A stretch of 42,709 nucleotides of DNA, taken from Clostridia bacterium (GTDB taxonomy: Bacteria; Bacillota; Clostridia; TANB77; CAG-508). Shown piece by piece: positions 7,715 through 15,600 of this stretch. Each line of letters opens with the position of its first letter. Position 1 is the first letter of the stretch. The notes under the pieces are model-generated. The model searched no databases. It was given only the letters and a program-made list of their open reading frames with translations, and was not told where the DNA came from. The stretch spans positions 1 to 42,709 of the forward strand of contig JAAWKZ010000008.1 of assembly GCA_022797635.1 (NCBI GenBank). Reading direction: 5' to 3'. Made by a program: the position numbers and the translations under genes.

Positions 7715-8506
7715 ATGGAATTGTTCGATTCGCATACACATTACAATGATGAAAAGTTCAATGAAGATAGAGAAGAAGTTTTACAATCAGTTTGGAATGA
7801 GGGCGTGACAAAATTAGTTTGTGCAGGATATAGCTTAGAAGCTTCAAAAGAAGCTGTTAAAATAGCAAATTCGCACCAAAATATATATGCAATTGTAGGC
7901 ATTTCACCAAATGATATTCCAGAGAGAAATACAGAATATGAACAAACTTTAAATAGGCAGTTACAACAAATTGAAGAATTAGCAAATAATGAGAAAGTAG
8001 TTGCTATTGGAGAAATTGGCTTAGATTATTATTGGAATAAAGAAAATAAAGCAGAACAAAAACTAGCTTTTCAAAAACAAATAGAATTAGCTAATAAATT
8101 AGACTTACCAATAGTGATTCATACAAGAGAAGCAGTTTATAACACATTGGAAATATTAAAAAGTGAAATAACACCAATCAAAAAGGGAATATTTCATTGT
8201 TGCCCATTGAATTTAGATTTAATCCGTGAAGGCTTAAAATTAGGTTTTTACATTTCCTTTGCAGGACCAATTACTTTTAAAAATTCGAAAAATGCAGGAG
8301 AAGTCATTCAAGCAGTACCACTAGAAAGAATTTTAATAGAAACAGATAGTCCATATTTGGCACCAGAACCAAAAAGGGGAACACGTAATGATTCTAGAAA
8401 TGTAAAATATATAGCAGAAAAGATTGCACAAGTAAAAGACATTTCAATAGAAGAAGTGGCAAAAGTAACCTATGAAAATACTAAAAAAATTTTTCAAATA
8501 AAATAA
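7715..8506 (+). CDS. tatD: TatD-family metal-dependent DNase/hydrolase
   Basis: The 263-residue length and all TatD amidohydrolase-barrel motifs are present: the metal-binding FDSHTHYND at the N-terminus, VAIGEIGLDYYW around residue 100, LPIVIHTREA, GIFHCCPL, and the C-terminal ETDSPYLAPEP with the catalytic aspartate. TatD proteins are 3'-5' DNases and may act on small metabolites. AAGGAGAAAAG precedes the ATG. In many Firmicutes the order is tatD, yabE, rnmV, ksgA. The first two are kept here, but exonuclease III stands where ribonuclease M5 is usually found. Confidence 0.93.
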   Translation: MELFDSHTHYNDEKFNEDREEVLQSVWNEGVTKLVCAGYSLEASKEAVKIANSHQNIYAIVGISPNDIPERNTEYEQTLNRQLQQIEELANNEKVVAIGEIGLDYYWNKENKAEQKLAFQKQIELANKLDLPIVIHTREAVYNTLEILKSEITPIKKGIFHCCPLNLDLIREGLKLGFYISFAGPITFKNSKNAGEVIQAVPLERILIETDSPYLAPEPKRGTRNDSRNVKYIAEKIAQVKDISIEEVAKVTYENTKKIFQIK

Positions 8507-8639
8507 TTTTTTTAAAATAGTCATATTCGTGTACAAGCCTGCATATAATATACTAATAGATGCTTTTCGAAATTTGCCATTTTTGCAATATTTTACAAAC
8601 TTAAGACAGGGAGAGACTTGTGTCAAAACCTGTGGAAAT

Positions 8640-8668
8640 TTGACATTTCTTAACAAAAATGGTATAAT
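8640..8668 (+). promoter_or_regulatory. Perfect consensus sigma-A promoter for the YabE/SleB-like gene
   Basis: TTGACA (8640-8645) and TATAAT (8663-8668) are separated by exactly 17 bp, 39 bases before the ATG. A strong AAAAGGAGG lies at 8687-8695. Vegetative, high expression is the natural reading. Confidence 0.9.
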
Positions 8669-8706
8669 ATAGTTGTTGGTCTTAATAAAAGGAGGAACAA
8701 TATCTT

Positions 8707-9720
8707 ATGAAAAATGATGATAAAGCATCAATATCACTGAAAAAGATTATATGTATTAGCTTAATCTTTATGTTGATTATGACAGTTGGTGTAATGGCTG
8801 GAAATGTTACTTTCCGTAACGTCAAGATAGTTTTAGCTAGTGGATATGAAATGAATGTACTAACAAGTAAGACAAATGTATCAGAGATACTTGATGAAAA
8901 CCACATTATTCTATTAGATGATGAAAAGGTAGTGCCTGACTTAGATTCAGAACTATCTGATAACAAAACAATTAAAATTTCTAAAATGTCAGAAGAAGAA
9001 ATTGAAGCAGCTGAAGTAGCTGAAACATCTGAAGAAATTACAGCAGAAGAAATTTTGAAAAATTATGACACAATTGTTGAGAAAATTGTAGTCAAAAAAG
9101 TAAAAATTCCATATGAAACAATTAAAAAGAATGTAGCATCAGAAAAAGGTGCAAAACAAGACCGAATTGTACAATATGGTGTTGACGGATTAAAAGAAGT
9201 TACTTATAAAATTAAATATCAAAACAAAAAAGAAATTGAGAAGAAAGAGATTTCTTCAAAAATCATTAAAAAACCAGTTAACAAAATTGTTGAAGTTAGA
9301 AATAAACAAACAGTAACAACCAGAGCAAGTAGTGGACCTAGAGTAAGTTATGCATCTGGAAAATGGAGTTACTCAGAAGCAGAGCTAGATTTATTATGTG
9401 CTATTACTGCACAAGAAGCATCTTCAAGCTATAATGCATCACTTGCAGTTATTACGACAGCATGTAACAGAGCAGCAAGTAGCAGATGGAGATATAATGG
9501 AACAGATCCATTAAGCCAATATAAAGCACCAGGACAATTTTGCTACTCAATTGATAGTCACTGGGTAAGAAGATTAAATGGTAACTATCCAGCACATGTA
9601 AAACAAGCTGTAATTGATGCCTTAAATGGTAAAAGAAATCATAATTACTTATCATTCCGTTCAGCAGGTTGTGCATCAGGAGTTAACATAGGTGGTAACG
9701 TATATTTTAATGCAATGTAA
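8707..9720 (+). CDS. YabE-like cell-wall hydrolase: DUF348/G5 region plus SleB-type hydrolase domain
   Basis: This 337-residue exported protein starts with an N-terminal hydrophobic segment (about 16-35). It is followed by a DUF348-type stretch (MNVLTSKTNVSEILDENHI) and a G5-like domain (about 115-200: IPYETIKKN, the DRIVQYGVDGLKEVTYKI block and KPVNKIVEV). The C-terminal ~120 residues resemble Hydrolase_2 / SleB cortex-lytic enzymes. LLCAITAQEASSSYNASLAV holds the likely catalytic Glu, and NRAASS and APGQFCYSID follow. Related G5/3D proteins, such as resuscitation-factor-like YabE, cleave peptidoglycan during growth or germination. The SleB-type end replaces the 3D domain seen in Bacillus YabE. 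It follows tatD, as yabE does elsewhere, but has its own consensus promoter and a terminator. Confidence 0.88.
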   Translation: MKNDDKASISLKKIICISLIFMLIMTVGVMAGNVTFRNVKIVLASGYEMNVLTSKTNVSEILDENHIILLDDEKVVPDLDSELSDNKTIKISKMSEEEIEAAEVAETSEEITAEEILKNYDTIVEKIVVKKVKIPYETIKKNVASEKGAKQDRIVQYGVDGLKEVTYKIKYQNKKEIEKKEISSKIIKKPVNKIVEVRNKQTVTTRASSGPRVSYASGKWSYSEAELDLLCAITAQEASSSYNASLAVITTACNRAASSRWRYNGTDPLSQYKAPGQFCYSIDSHWVRRLNGNYPAHVKQAVIDALNGKRNHNYLSFRSAGCASGVNIGGNVYFNAM

Positions 9721-9742
9721 CGAAAAAATAGAATAAAATAAG

Positions 9743-9782
9743 AAACATCACAAGTAGCAAAAGCGAAAGTGATGTTTTTTTA
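9743..9782 (+). terminator. Terminator after the YabE/SleB-like gene
   Basis: AAACATCAC (9743-9751) pairs with GTGATGTTT (9769-9777), followed by a run of T. Confidence 0.88.
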
Positions 9783-9812
9783 GAGTTATATCACTTTTTA
9801 AACTTTAAAAAC

Positions 9813-9841
9813 TTGACTTTTGGAGTTTGGTTCTTTACAAT
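9813..9841 (+). promoter_or_regulatory. Promoter of exonuclease III
   Basis: TTGACT (9813-9818), a 17-bp spacer, then TACAAT (9836-9841), 37 bases before the start codon. GGAGTG precedes the ATG. Confidence 0.8.
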
Positions 9842-9878
9842 AAGAGGAAATTAGAGCAAAAAAATGGAGTGAAATAAT

Positions 9879-10646
9879 ATGAAATTAATTTCATGGAATG
9901 TAAATGGCCTAAGGGCAGCTGTGCAAAAAGGATTTAAGGAGTTTTTTCAAGAAATAAGTGCCGATATTTTCTGCATACAAGAAACAAAAATGCAAGAAAA
10001 TCAAATTGATATAGAACTAAATAATATTTTTAAGAAATATCATTGTTATTGGAATAGTGCTATCAAAAAAGGTTATTCGGGAACAGCAATATTTACAAAA
10101 CGAAAGCCAATGAATGTAACTTATGGGATTGGAATAGAAGAGCATGACCAAGAAGGAAGGATTATCACTTTAGAATTTGAAAATTTTTATATGGTAAACT
10201 GTTATACCCCAAATTCTAAAAGAGAGTTAGAAAGACTTTCTTATCGTATGATATGGGAAGACGAAATACGCAAATATTTATCCAAATTAGACAAAACAAA
10301 GCCAGTAATTTATTGTGGAGATTTAAATGTGGCTCATGAAGAAATCGATTTAAAGAATCCAAAAACAAACCATAGAAATGCAGGTTTTACAGATGAAGAA
10401 AGAGGAAAAATGACGGAATTGTTAAATGTAGGTTTTACAGACACATTTCGTTATATGTATCCAGCAAAAGAGAATTGCTATACTTGGTGGTCCTATATGT
10501 TTCATACGAGAGAGAAAAATGTAGGGTGGAGAATTGATTATTTTATTACTTCAAAATCGATAGAAGAAAAAATAAAAGAAAGTATGATATATGCAGAAAT
10601 TATGGGAAGTGATCATTGCCCAGTTGGATTAGAAATAGACTTATAG
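9879..10646 (+). CDS. xth: Exodeoxyribonuclease III / AP endonuclease
   Basis: This is a member of the exonuclease III family (ExoA in Bacillus), which cleaves DNA at abasic sites and trims 3' blocks in base excision repair. The full-length 255-residue protein shows the family blocks: SWNVNGLRAA at the N-terminus, FCIQETKMQ with the metal-binding Glu, MVNCYTPNSKRELERLSYR, the catalytic GDLNVAHEEIDLKNPK, NAGFTDEER, WWSYMFHTREKNVGWRIDYF, and the C-terminal GSDHCPVGLEI with the active-site His. It has its own promoter and no adjacent repair gene, so it is a single-gene unit. Confidence 0.95.
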   Translation: MKLISWNVNGLRAAVQKGFKEFFQEISADIFCIQETKMQENQIDIELNNIFKKYHCYWNSAIKKGYSGTAIFTKRKPMNVTYGIGIEEHDQEGRIITLEFENFYMVNCYTPNSKRELERLSYRMIWEDEIRKYLSKLDKTKPVIYCGDLNVAHEEIDLKNPKTNHRNAGFTDEERGKMTELLNVGFTDTFRYMYPAKENCYTWWSYMFHTREKNVGWRIDYFITSKSIEEKIKESMIYAEIMGSDHCPVGLEIDL

Positions 10647-10699
10647 AAAAAACAAGGAGCAACCTATATAGAAGAAATCCCCTATAAGGTTGCTCTTGT
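10647..10699 (-). terminator. Terminator of the small minus-strand membrane-protein gene
   Basis: Read on the minus strand, GAGCAACC pairs with GGTTGCTC within a longer stem that has two small bulges, then GTTTTTT. On the plus strand the hairpin lacks a T-run, so it belongs mainly to the minus-strand gene. Confidence 0.75.
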
Positions 10700-10725
10700 G
10701 CCAGATAGTCTCAAGGGATAATACC

Positions 10726-10908
10726 CTAGAAACCGAAAATGAATTTTGCGAACAGAAAGCTGCCAAAGAAGAGCAGCAGCATGGCTGTTATAGTACTGAT
10801 GAGAGTGGACCGTTTGCCTTCTGAGAAAGCCTTATGTGCAATTTCGGAAAGGGCAAACATAATGACCAATAGACAAATGATGTATGCCAGGCTAAAAATA
10901 ATTTTCAT
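10726..10908 (-). CDS. Small two-TM membrane protein, unknown function
   Basis: A 60-residue protein with two hydrophobic helices (FSLAYIICLLVIMFALSEI and ITAMLLLFFGSFLFAKFIF) is joined by a basic, polar loop (AHKAFSEGKRSTLIS). I do not recognise a family. It is real rather than a shadow because it has a -35/-10 pair, AGAAGG 13 bases before its ATG, and its own U-tract terminator, all on the minus strand. Its codons (ctg, atc, ggc, cgg) are visibly GC-richer than the neighbours, which suggests a different origin. It sits alone between exonuclease III and an AI-2E-family transporter, both on the other strand, so context gives no role. Confidence 0.65.
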   Translation of the reverse strand: MKIIFSLAYIICLLVIMFALSEIAHKAFSEGKRSTLISTITAMLLLFFGSFLFAKFIFGF

Positions 10909-11019
10909 GTGTGCAATACCTTCTTTCTTAAATTTTTAAGGGTTGCTATTGTCCAATGTCTAGATACACTCTGACGGATGTATGCTCCAAAAAGAAGACA
11001 ATAAAATAGAACTAAGTTT

Positions 11020-11048
11020 ATTATAACATAAATTATGTAAAATGTCTA
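11020..11048 (-). promoter_or_regulatory. Minus-strand promoter for the small membrane protein
   Basis: On the minus strand TAGACA (11048-11043) and TATAAT (11025-11020) are 17 bp apart. This predicts a 5' leader of about 105 bases before the ATG at 10908. The leader has only short possible stems. Confidence 0.75.
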
Positions 11049-11114
11049 ATTAAAAGAAGGCAAATAGGCTTAATATAGAGTTTTACAAAAAAATAAAATG
11101 AAAGGGAGAAAAAT

Positions 11115-12239
11115 ATGAAAGAAAAGAAATTTACCAAATGGTTTTATTGGTTTACCTTAGGAATGGCCATTATTGTAGTTTATAAATTACTAGATAATTT
11201 TGGTCAAATTACTGGTTGGTTTGGCAACCTTTTTAATGTATTAACACCATTTATTATGGGCTTATTAATAGCTTACCTGTTTTATATTCCTTGTAGAAAA
11301 GTAGAAAGCTGGTATAGAAAAGTAAAAAAACCAAAAATTATTGCTAAAAGAGCAAGAGGATTATCCATTATTACTGTATATATTATTGCCATTTTGCTAA
11401 TTATAATTGCTCTAAATTTTGTTATTCCGAATATTGCCAAAAGTATCGTAGACTTTGTCAATAATTTCGGAGGGTATTATAATGATACAATGGAAACAAT
11501 CAATAATCTACCAGAAGAGTCTGTTTGGAGAAACGATGTTATCATTCATTTAGCAGAGAGTATTCAAAATATTGATTTAAAACAATATCTAAATATGGAA
11601 ATGTTAACAGAATATGCTAAAGGAGCTATTAATGTTGTTACCAGTATTTTTGATATATTTGTATCTTTTATTGTATCTATATATTTATTAGCAGAGAGAA
11701 AACAAATATTAAACTTTTTCAGAAAACTAACGAAAGCAACATTTAAAGAAGATACCTATCAAATGATTAGCAAATACTTTAATAAATCCAACGAGGTATT
11801 TTTCAGTTTTATTGGAGGGCAAGTATTAGATGCTTTTGTAGTAGGAATTTTGACTTCTATTGCTATGTCTATTTTAGGAGTAAAATATTCTATACTATTA
11901 GGTTTTATGATAGGACTATTTAATCTGATTCCATATTTTGGAGCGATAATAGCGGTTGGTGCAGCTATTATTATTACTATATTTACTGGTGGAATTGGGC
12001 AAGCAGCATTAATGGCAGTAACTGTTATTGTTTTGCAACAGATTGATGCCAATATTATTAATCCAAAGATTATAGGCGATTCACTTTCTATTAGTCCTCT
12101 ACTTGTTATTTTTGCGGTTACTATAGGAGGTGCCTATTTTGGAGTACTTGGTATGTTTTTAGCAGTACCAGTATTTACGGTTATAAAGCTGCTAATAGAG
12201 GAGTACATAGAATATAAAAGTGAAAAAAGTGTCACATAG
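11115..12239 (+). CDS. AI-2E family transporter (YtvI/PerM-like membrane protein)
   Basis: The 374-residue protein has the layout of the AI-2E exporter/PerM family: two N-terminal helices (about 10-60), a third (about 82-108), a long soluble segment (about 110-205, FVNNFGGYYNDTMETINN), then a C-terminal helix bundle. Conserved blocks are the SFIGGQVLDAFVVGILTSIAM region, LLGFMIGLFNLIPYFGAII and ILQQIDANIINPKIIGDS-like residues near 315-330, with a final GMFLAVPVFTVIKLLIEEY. Members include a few Na+/H+ antiporters and autoinducer exporters, but most substrates are unknown. AGGGAG precedes the ATG. A terminator overlaps the stop codon, so this is a single-gene unit. Confidence 0.88.
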   Translation: MKEKKFTKWFYWFTLGMAIIVVYKLLDNFGQITGWFGNLFNVLTPFIMGLLIAYLFYIPCRKVESWYRKVKKPKIIAKRARGLSIITVYIIAILLIIIALNFVIPNIAKSIVDFVNNFGGYYNDTMETINNLPEESVWRNDVIIHLAESIQNIDLKQYLNMEMLTEYAKGAINVVTSIFDIFVSFIVSIYLLAERKQILNFFRKLTKATFKEDTYQMISKYFNKSNEVFFSFIGGQVLDAFVVGILTSIAMSILGVKYSILLGFMIGLFNLIPYFGAIIAVGAAIIITIFTGGIGQAALMAVTVIVLQQIDANIINPKIIGDSLSISPLLVIFAVTIGGAYFGVLGMFLAVPVFTVIKLLIEEYIEYKSEKSVT

Positions 12240-12257
12240 AAGATGTGATGCTTTTTT
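12223..12257 (+). terminator. Terminator overlapping the end of the AI-2E transporter gene
   Basis: AAAAAAG (12223-12229) and TCACAT (12232-12237) pair with ATGTGA (12243-12248) and CTTTTTT (12251-12257) across one internal TG/TG mismatch. Confidence 0.8.
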
Positions 12258-12305
12258 GTTTTTAAGGAAACCTTAATAATTCTCTGCCTTTTTTCTTAAG
12301 AAGTT

Positions 12306-12347
12306 TGTGATATAGTAAATATGCTAAAAATGTGATATAATAAATGC
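12306..12347 (+). promoter_or_regulatory. Direct repeat overlapping the promoter of the two-component system
   Basis: TGTGATATAGTAAAT (from 12306) and TGTGATATAATAAAT (from 12331) start 25 bp apart. The second contains a perfect -10 (TATAAT, 12336-12341). The first covers the -35 position, where no good -35 box exists. OmpR-family regulators bind direct repeats next to the -35, so this is probably a self-activated promoter of the response-regulator gene. Confidence 0.5.
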
Positions 12348-12372
12348 GAAAATAAATCAAAGGGAGAATTTT

Positions 12373-13086
12373 ATGTATAATATTTTAGTAGTAGATGATG
12401 ATAAAGAAATTGTAAATGCAATTGAAATTTATTTGACAAAAGAAGGATATAACATTTTAAAAGCATATAATGGAATGGAAGCACTAAAAATTGTAAAAGA
12501 AAGAGATGATATTCATTTAATGTTATTAGATATCATGATGCCTAAATTAGATGGAATTAGTACAGCTAATTTAGTTCGTAAAGATAAAGCAATACCGATT
12601 ATTATGCTTTCAGCTAAATCAGAAGATTATGATAAGATTACAGGGCTTAATAATGGTGCAGACGATTATATTACAAAGCCATTTAACCCATTAGAATTAA
12701 TTGCAAGAGTTAATTCGCAGATTAGAAGATATACTTCTTTAGGCTCTATTGCAGACCAGATGCAAGAAGGTGAAAATATTTATCATTCTGGAGAGTTGTT
12801 TATCAATGATGATACCAAAAAGATAGAAGTAGAAGGAAAAGAGGTTAAATTGACTCCTACAGAATATAATATTCTAAAATTTTTAACGAAAAACAAAGGC
12901 ATTGTGTATTCTATTGAACAAATTTATGAAAATGTATGGGAAGAAGAGTGTTATGGTGCAGAGAATATTATAGCAGTTCATATTAGACATATTAGAGAAA
13001 AAATAGAGATTAACCCAAGAGAACCTAAATATTTAAAGGTAATATGGGGAATTGGATATAAAATCGAGAATCTAGATGAGAATTAA
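12373..13086 (+). CDS. OmpR/PhoB-family response regulator
   Basis: The 237 residues hold an N-terminal receiver domain (about 1-118) and a C-terminal winged-helix DNA-binding domain (about 137-232). Receiver residues are in place: VVDDDKE acidic cluster, MLLDIMMPKLDG with the phospho-acceptor Asp, MLSAKSE with the Ser/Thr switch, and DYITKPFNP with the Lys. The effector has LTPTEYNILKFLTKNKG, and VAVHIRHIREKIE-like recognition-helix residues followed by VIWGIGYKIE. AAGGGAG precedes the ATG. The kinase gene follows 47 bases downstream. The pair resembles VanR/VanS-type envelope-sensing systems, but the signal and regulon cannot be told from sequence. Confidence 0.95.
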   Translation: MYNILVVDDDKEIVNAIEIYLTKEGYNILKAYNGMEALKIVKERDDIHLMLLDIMMPKLDGISTANLVRKDKAIPIIMLSAKSEDYDKITGLNNGADDYITKPFNPLELIARVNSQIRRYTSLGSIADQMQEGENIYHSGELFINDDTKKIEVEGKEVKLTPTEYNILKFLTKNKGIVYSIEQIYENVWEEECYGAENIIAVHIRHIREKIEINPREPKYLKVIWGIGYKIENLDEN

Positions 13087-13133
13087 TGAAACAGAAATAA
13101 TTTTATATAAAAAGATAGAGAAAGGAGAATAGA

Positions 13134-15263
13134 ATGAGCGAAAATAAAATTAGTTGGGCAAGAGTTAGTAAAAACATCTGTTATTTCTTAGCACCTTTTT
13201 TTGGTCTTATTTTAATTGCTTGTATTACAGGATTGATTATTATTGACACAGATATTGAAGTAGAAGAAACTACAAATTATTATGACACAAGACTATTTTC
13301 TAATAATTACTTCAATTCTATTTATAATCATTTTTATATTCCAGTATTTGCAAATGGGCAAGTTAATAAAATAATGTCAGATGCTACCGAACAGCTAGAG
13401 TCTAGTAGTCAAGATTCCTCTGCATCTATAGAATATGAAGAAAGTAGTTATGGACATTATGGTGTTGTAGAGTCTTATGGTTATGATATACAAGAAGATG
13501 TCGATATCAACGGAAAAAGGGGAGTTATTTACTACAATAGAAATACGAATAATAACTTTAAATATTTAATGATAGATACAGAAAAGAGAGTAGCAGTTAC
13601 TAACTTAGAGCATACTATGAGAACTGATAGTATTGAAGAAATAAAGCAAGTGATTGGTGAAAACTCTATTTATTGGAATTTCCAAAAAGGAAAAGTAGAT
13701 ACAAATATTTCTCACTTATCATTAGAAGAAATCCGTTATAAAATACAATATGAAGATATGAATAGTTCCAATATTAAAGAGGTATATACTTCTTTAATAG
13801 ATAACTTGCCATATAAAGATGAATATTCACTTGCTAAATTTACTTATGATTTATCTATGAAAGCAAATACTTTAGCACCTATTTTCATACCACTTTGTAT
13901 TGCTGTATTATTGGCTTTAGGTCTTATTATTTTAAATGGTATTGGAAAAAAGGGAAAGGGACCAGGAATTCATTTAAATGGATTTGACAAAATACCATTA
14001 GAACTAGCATTTATCATAGGATTTTTTATTGTAGGAATAGGAGCGTCTTGTTTTGTAGCTGTTAATTCAGAACTGAGAGCAGTTATTTTCAGTGGAGTAA
14101 TTATTGGTGCACTTATTATTTATTTGGGTGCTATGCTACTATTAGAAACAGTAGTGAAGAGAATGAAAACACATACTCTATGGAAAACGACTATGCTTTA
14201 TATGATAGGGCATGGTATTAAAACAGTATTTGATAATCGTAAATTCTCCACTAAATTAATATTAGCTTATGGGGGCTTTTGCTTAGCAGGAGGAATTGCT
14301 ACAACAGCTATGCTAGATGCACGTTTTAATGCTTATGGTGATGGAGAGACAGTATTTTGGTTTATGGTATTGATGGCTTTAGGTATAGGTACTTTTGTTT
14401 ATTTATTTGTTAGAATGAAGCAATTCCAAAATATTCAAAAGGCATTACAAGCAATTTATGAAGGTAATACTAACATTGAACTAGACTCAGATGAATTAAC
14501 AGGTGTATTAAAACAAATGGCAATTTATATTGAAGATATTGCAGGTGGGTTATCCAATGCCATACAACAAAGTCTAAAAAATGAAAGACAAAAAACTGAA
14601 TTAATTACTAATGTATCACATGACATTAAAACGCCATTGACTTCTATTATCAACTATGTAGATTTACTGAAAAAAGAAGAGATGCCAAATGAAAAAGCAA
14701 AAGAATATTTGGAAATATTGGATAGTAAATCACAAAGACTAAAAAGGCTGACAGAGGACTTAGTAGAAGCATCAAAAGCATCTTCAGGAAATATCAAATT
14801 GAAAATGGAAAAAATCAATGTGAACGAAATTATTAAACAGGTTTCGGGGGAATTTGAAGATAAATTTAAAGCCAGAAACTTAGAAGAAATTATGACATTA
14901 CCAGAAGAAAATGTATTTATTAGTGCAGACGGAAGATATTTATACCGTGTATTAGAGAACCTGTATTCTAATGCTTCTAAATATGCCATGGAAGGTTCTA
15001 GAATTTACTTAGATATTGTGCCAAAACAAACTAGTATTGTGATTCAAATGAAAAATGTGTCAAAAGAAAAATTAAATATTACCACAGATGAATTAATGCA
15101 ACGTTTTGTAAGAGGGGATAGTTCTAGAAATACAGAAGGAAGTGGGTTAGGACTCTCCATTGCATCAAGTCTTACAGAATTACAAGGTGGTAAATTCCAC
15201 ATTTACTTAGATGGAGATTTATTTAAGGTTACATTAGGTTTTGAGAAATTAAAAGAAGCGTGA
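13134..15263 (+). CDS. Membrane sensor histidine kinase, partner of the preceding regulator
   Basis: This 709-residue kinase begins with one membrane helix (about 18-42), then an external sensor region of about 200 residues (45-245) with no familiar domain. A block of about five membrane helices follows (about 246-430). The cytoplasmic part has HisKA (ITNVSHDIKTPLTSI; phospho-accepting His about residue 496) and HATPase_c with an N box (ENLYSNASKYA) and a G2 box (EGSGLGLSIASSL). The usual DxGxG G1 box is not evident: the corresponding stretch reads IVIQMKNVSKEKLN, close to other VanS-like clostridial kinases where this box is degenerate. The multi-helix transmembrane block between sensor and kinase is larger than in simple VanS proteins and may itself sense membrane state. 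AAAGGAG precedes the ATG. The terminator stem includes the stop codon. Confidence 0.92.
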   Translation: MSENKISWARVSKNICYFLAPFFGLILIACITGLIIIDTDIEVEETTNYYDTRLFSNNYFNSIYNHFYIPVFANGQVNKIMSDATEQLESSSQDSSASIEYEESSYGHYGVVESYGYDIQEDVDINGKRGVIYYNRNTNNNFKYLMIDTEKRVAVTNLEHTMRTDSIEEIKQVIGENSIYWNFQKGKVDTNISHLSLEEIRYKIQYEDMNSSNIKEVYTSLIDNLPYKDEYSLAKFTYDLSMKANTLAPIFIPLCIAVLLALGLIILNGIGKKGKGPGIHLNGFDKIPLELAFIIGFFIVGIGASCFVAVNSELRAVIFSGVIIGALIIYLGAMLLLETVVKRMKTHTLWKTTMLYMIGHGIKTVFDNRKFSTKLILAYGGFCLAGGIATTAMLDARFNAYGDGETVFWFMVLMALGIGTFVYLFVRMKQFQNIQKALQAIYEGNTNIELDSDELTGVLKQMAIYIEDIAGGLSNAIQQSLKNERQKTELITNVSHDIKTPLTSIINYVDLLKKEEMPNEKAKEYLEILDSKSQRLKRLTEDLVEASKASSGNIKLKMEKINVNEIIKQVSGEFEDKFKARNLEEIMTLPEENVFISADGRYLYRVLENLYSNASKYAMEGSRIYLDIVPKQTSIVIQMKNVSKEKLNITTDELMQRFVRGDSSRNTEGSGLGLSIASSLTELQGGKFHIYLDGDLFKVTLGFEKLKEA

Positions 15264-15282
15264 AATATCACGTTTCTTTTTT
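15254..15282 (+). terminator. Terminator overlapping the kinase stop codon
   Basis: AGAAGCGTGA (15254-15263) pairs with TCACGTTTCT (15268-15277, one G-U pair) around an AATA loop, then a run of six T. The stop codon is inside the stem. Confidence 0.9.
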
Positions 15283-15340
15283 GTCAGGTGGGGGACGTTC
15301 CTTTTCCTGACAAAAGTGTCAGGTTAGGGACATACCTTTA
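15279..15340. repeat. REP-like palindromic element
   Basis: TTTTGTCAGG (15279-15288) is a perfect inverted repeat of CCTGACAAAA (15306-15315). The 23-base unit at 15283-15305 is followed by a second copy at 15318-15340 with 18 of 23 bases identical. The core GGGGACGTTCC and its variant AGGGACATACC resemble short intergenic palindromes scattered in clostridial genomes, which are often linked to REP-associated IS200-like transposases. No transposase is in the window. Confidence 0.55.
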
Positions 15341-15401
15341 TAAAAAATCATAGAAAATCTTACGGAATACTAACAAAAAGCCAATAAATCCCCTGAAACT
15401 G

Positions 15402-15430
15402 TTGAAAATGTAACGAAAATGTAATATAAT
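15402..15430 (+). promoter_or_regulatory. Distal promoter P1 of the adhesin gene
   Basis: TTGAAA (15402-15407), 17-bp spacer, TATAAT (15425-15430). It would give a 5' leader of about 165 bases that includes the AAGCCTA motif region. Confidence 0.65.
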
Positions 15431-15457
15431 TGTAATATGAGGCTGGCAAAAAAAGTA

Positions 15458-15498
15458 AAGCCTAAAAAAACAACTTCCGTAAGGCAAAAAAAAAGCCT
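15458..15498. promoter_or_regulatory. AAGCCTA...TCCGTAAG...AAGCCTA motif upstream of P2
   Basis: AAGCCTA occurs at 15458-15464 and 15492-15498, with TCCGTAAG between them (15476-15483). The second AAGCCTA ends 34 bases before the P2 -35 box. The same three-part arrangement lies upstream of the promoter of the other surface-protein operon (32677-32710), so a common regulator site is plausible. An inverted TCCGTAAG is also at 15359-15366. Short stems (AGGC/GCCT, CTTCC/GGAAG) could also form in P1-derived RNA. Confidence 0.4.
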
Positions 15499-15532
15499 AA
15501 AAAATGGAAGCTAAAAACAGGAAAATACTACT

Positions 15533-15562
15533 ATTGACAACATAAATTTACCAAAGTAAAAT
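15533..15562 (+). promoter_or_regulatory. Proximal promoter P2 of the adhesin gene
   Basis: TTGACA (15533-15538), 18-bp spacer, TAAAAT (15557-15562), 38 bases before the ATG. Confidence 0.65.
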
Positions 15563-15600
15563 AAGAATAAGGTATTATATAAAATAAGGAAGGTAGAAAG

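Noticed and set aside
15431..15530. c-di-GMP-I (GEMM) riboswitch in the adhesin leader
   Set aside because: The words AAAGCC and GTAAGG recall the class, and a GGDEF gene is near, but the GGCAAACC, GAAA tetraloop and receptor elements are missing and the stems do not form the required three-way junction.
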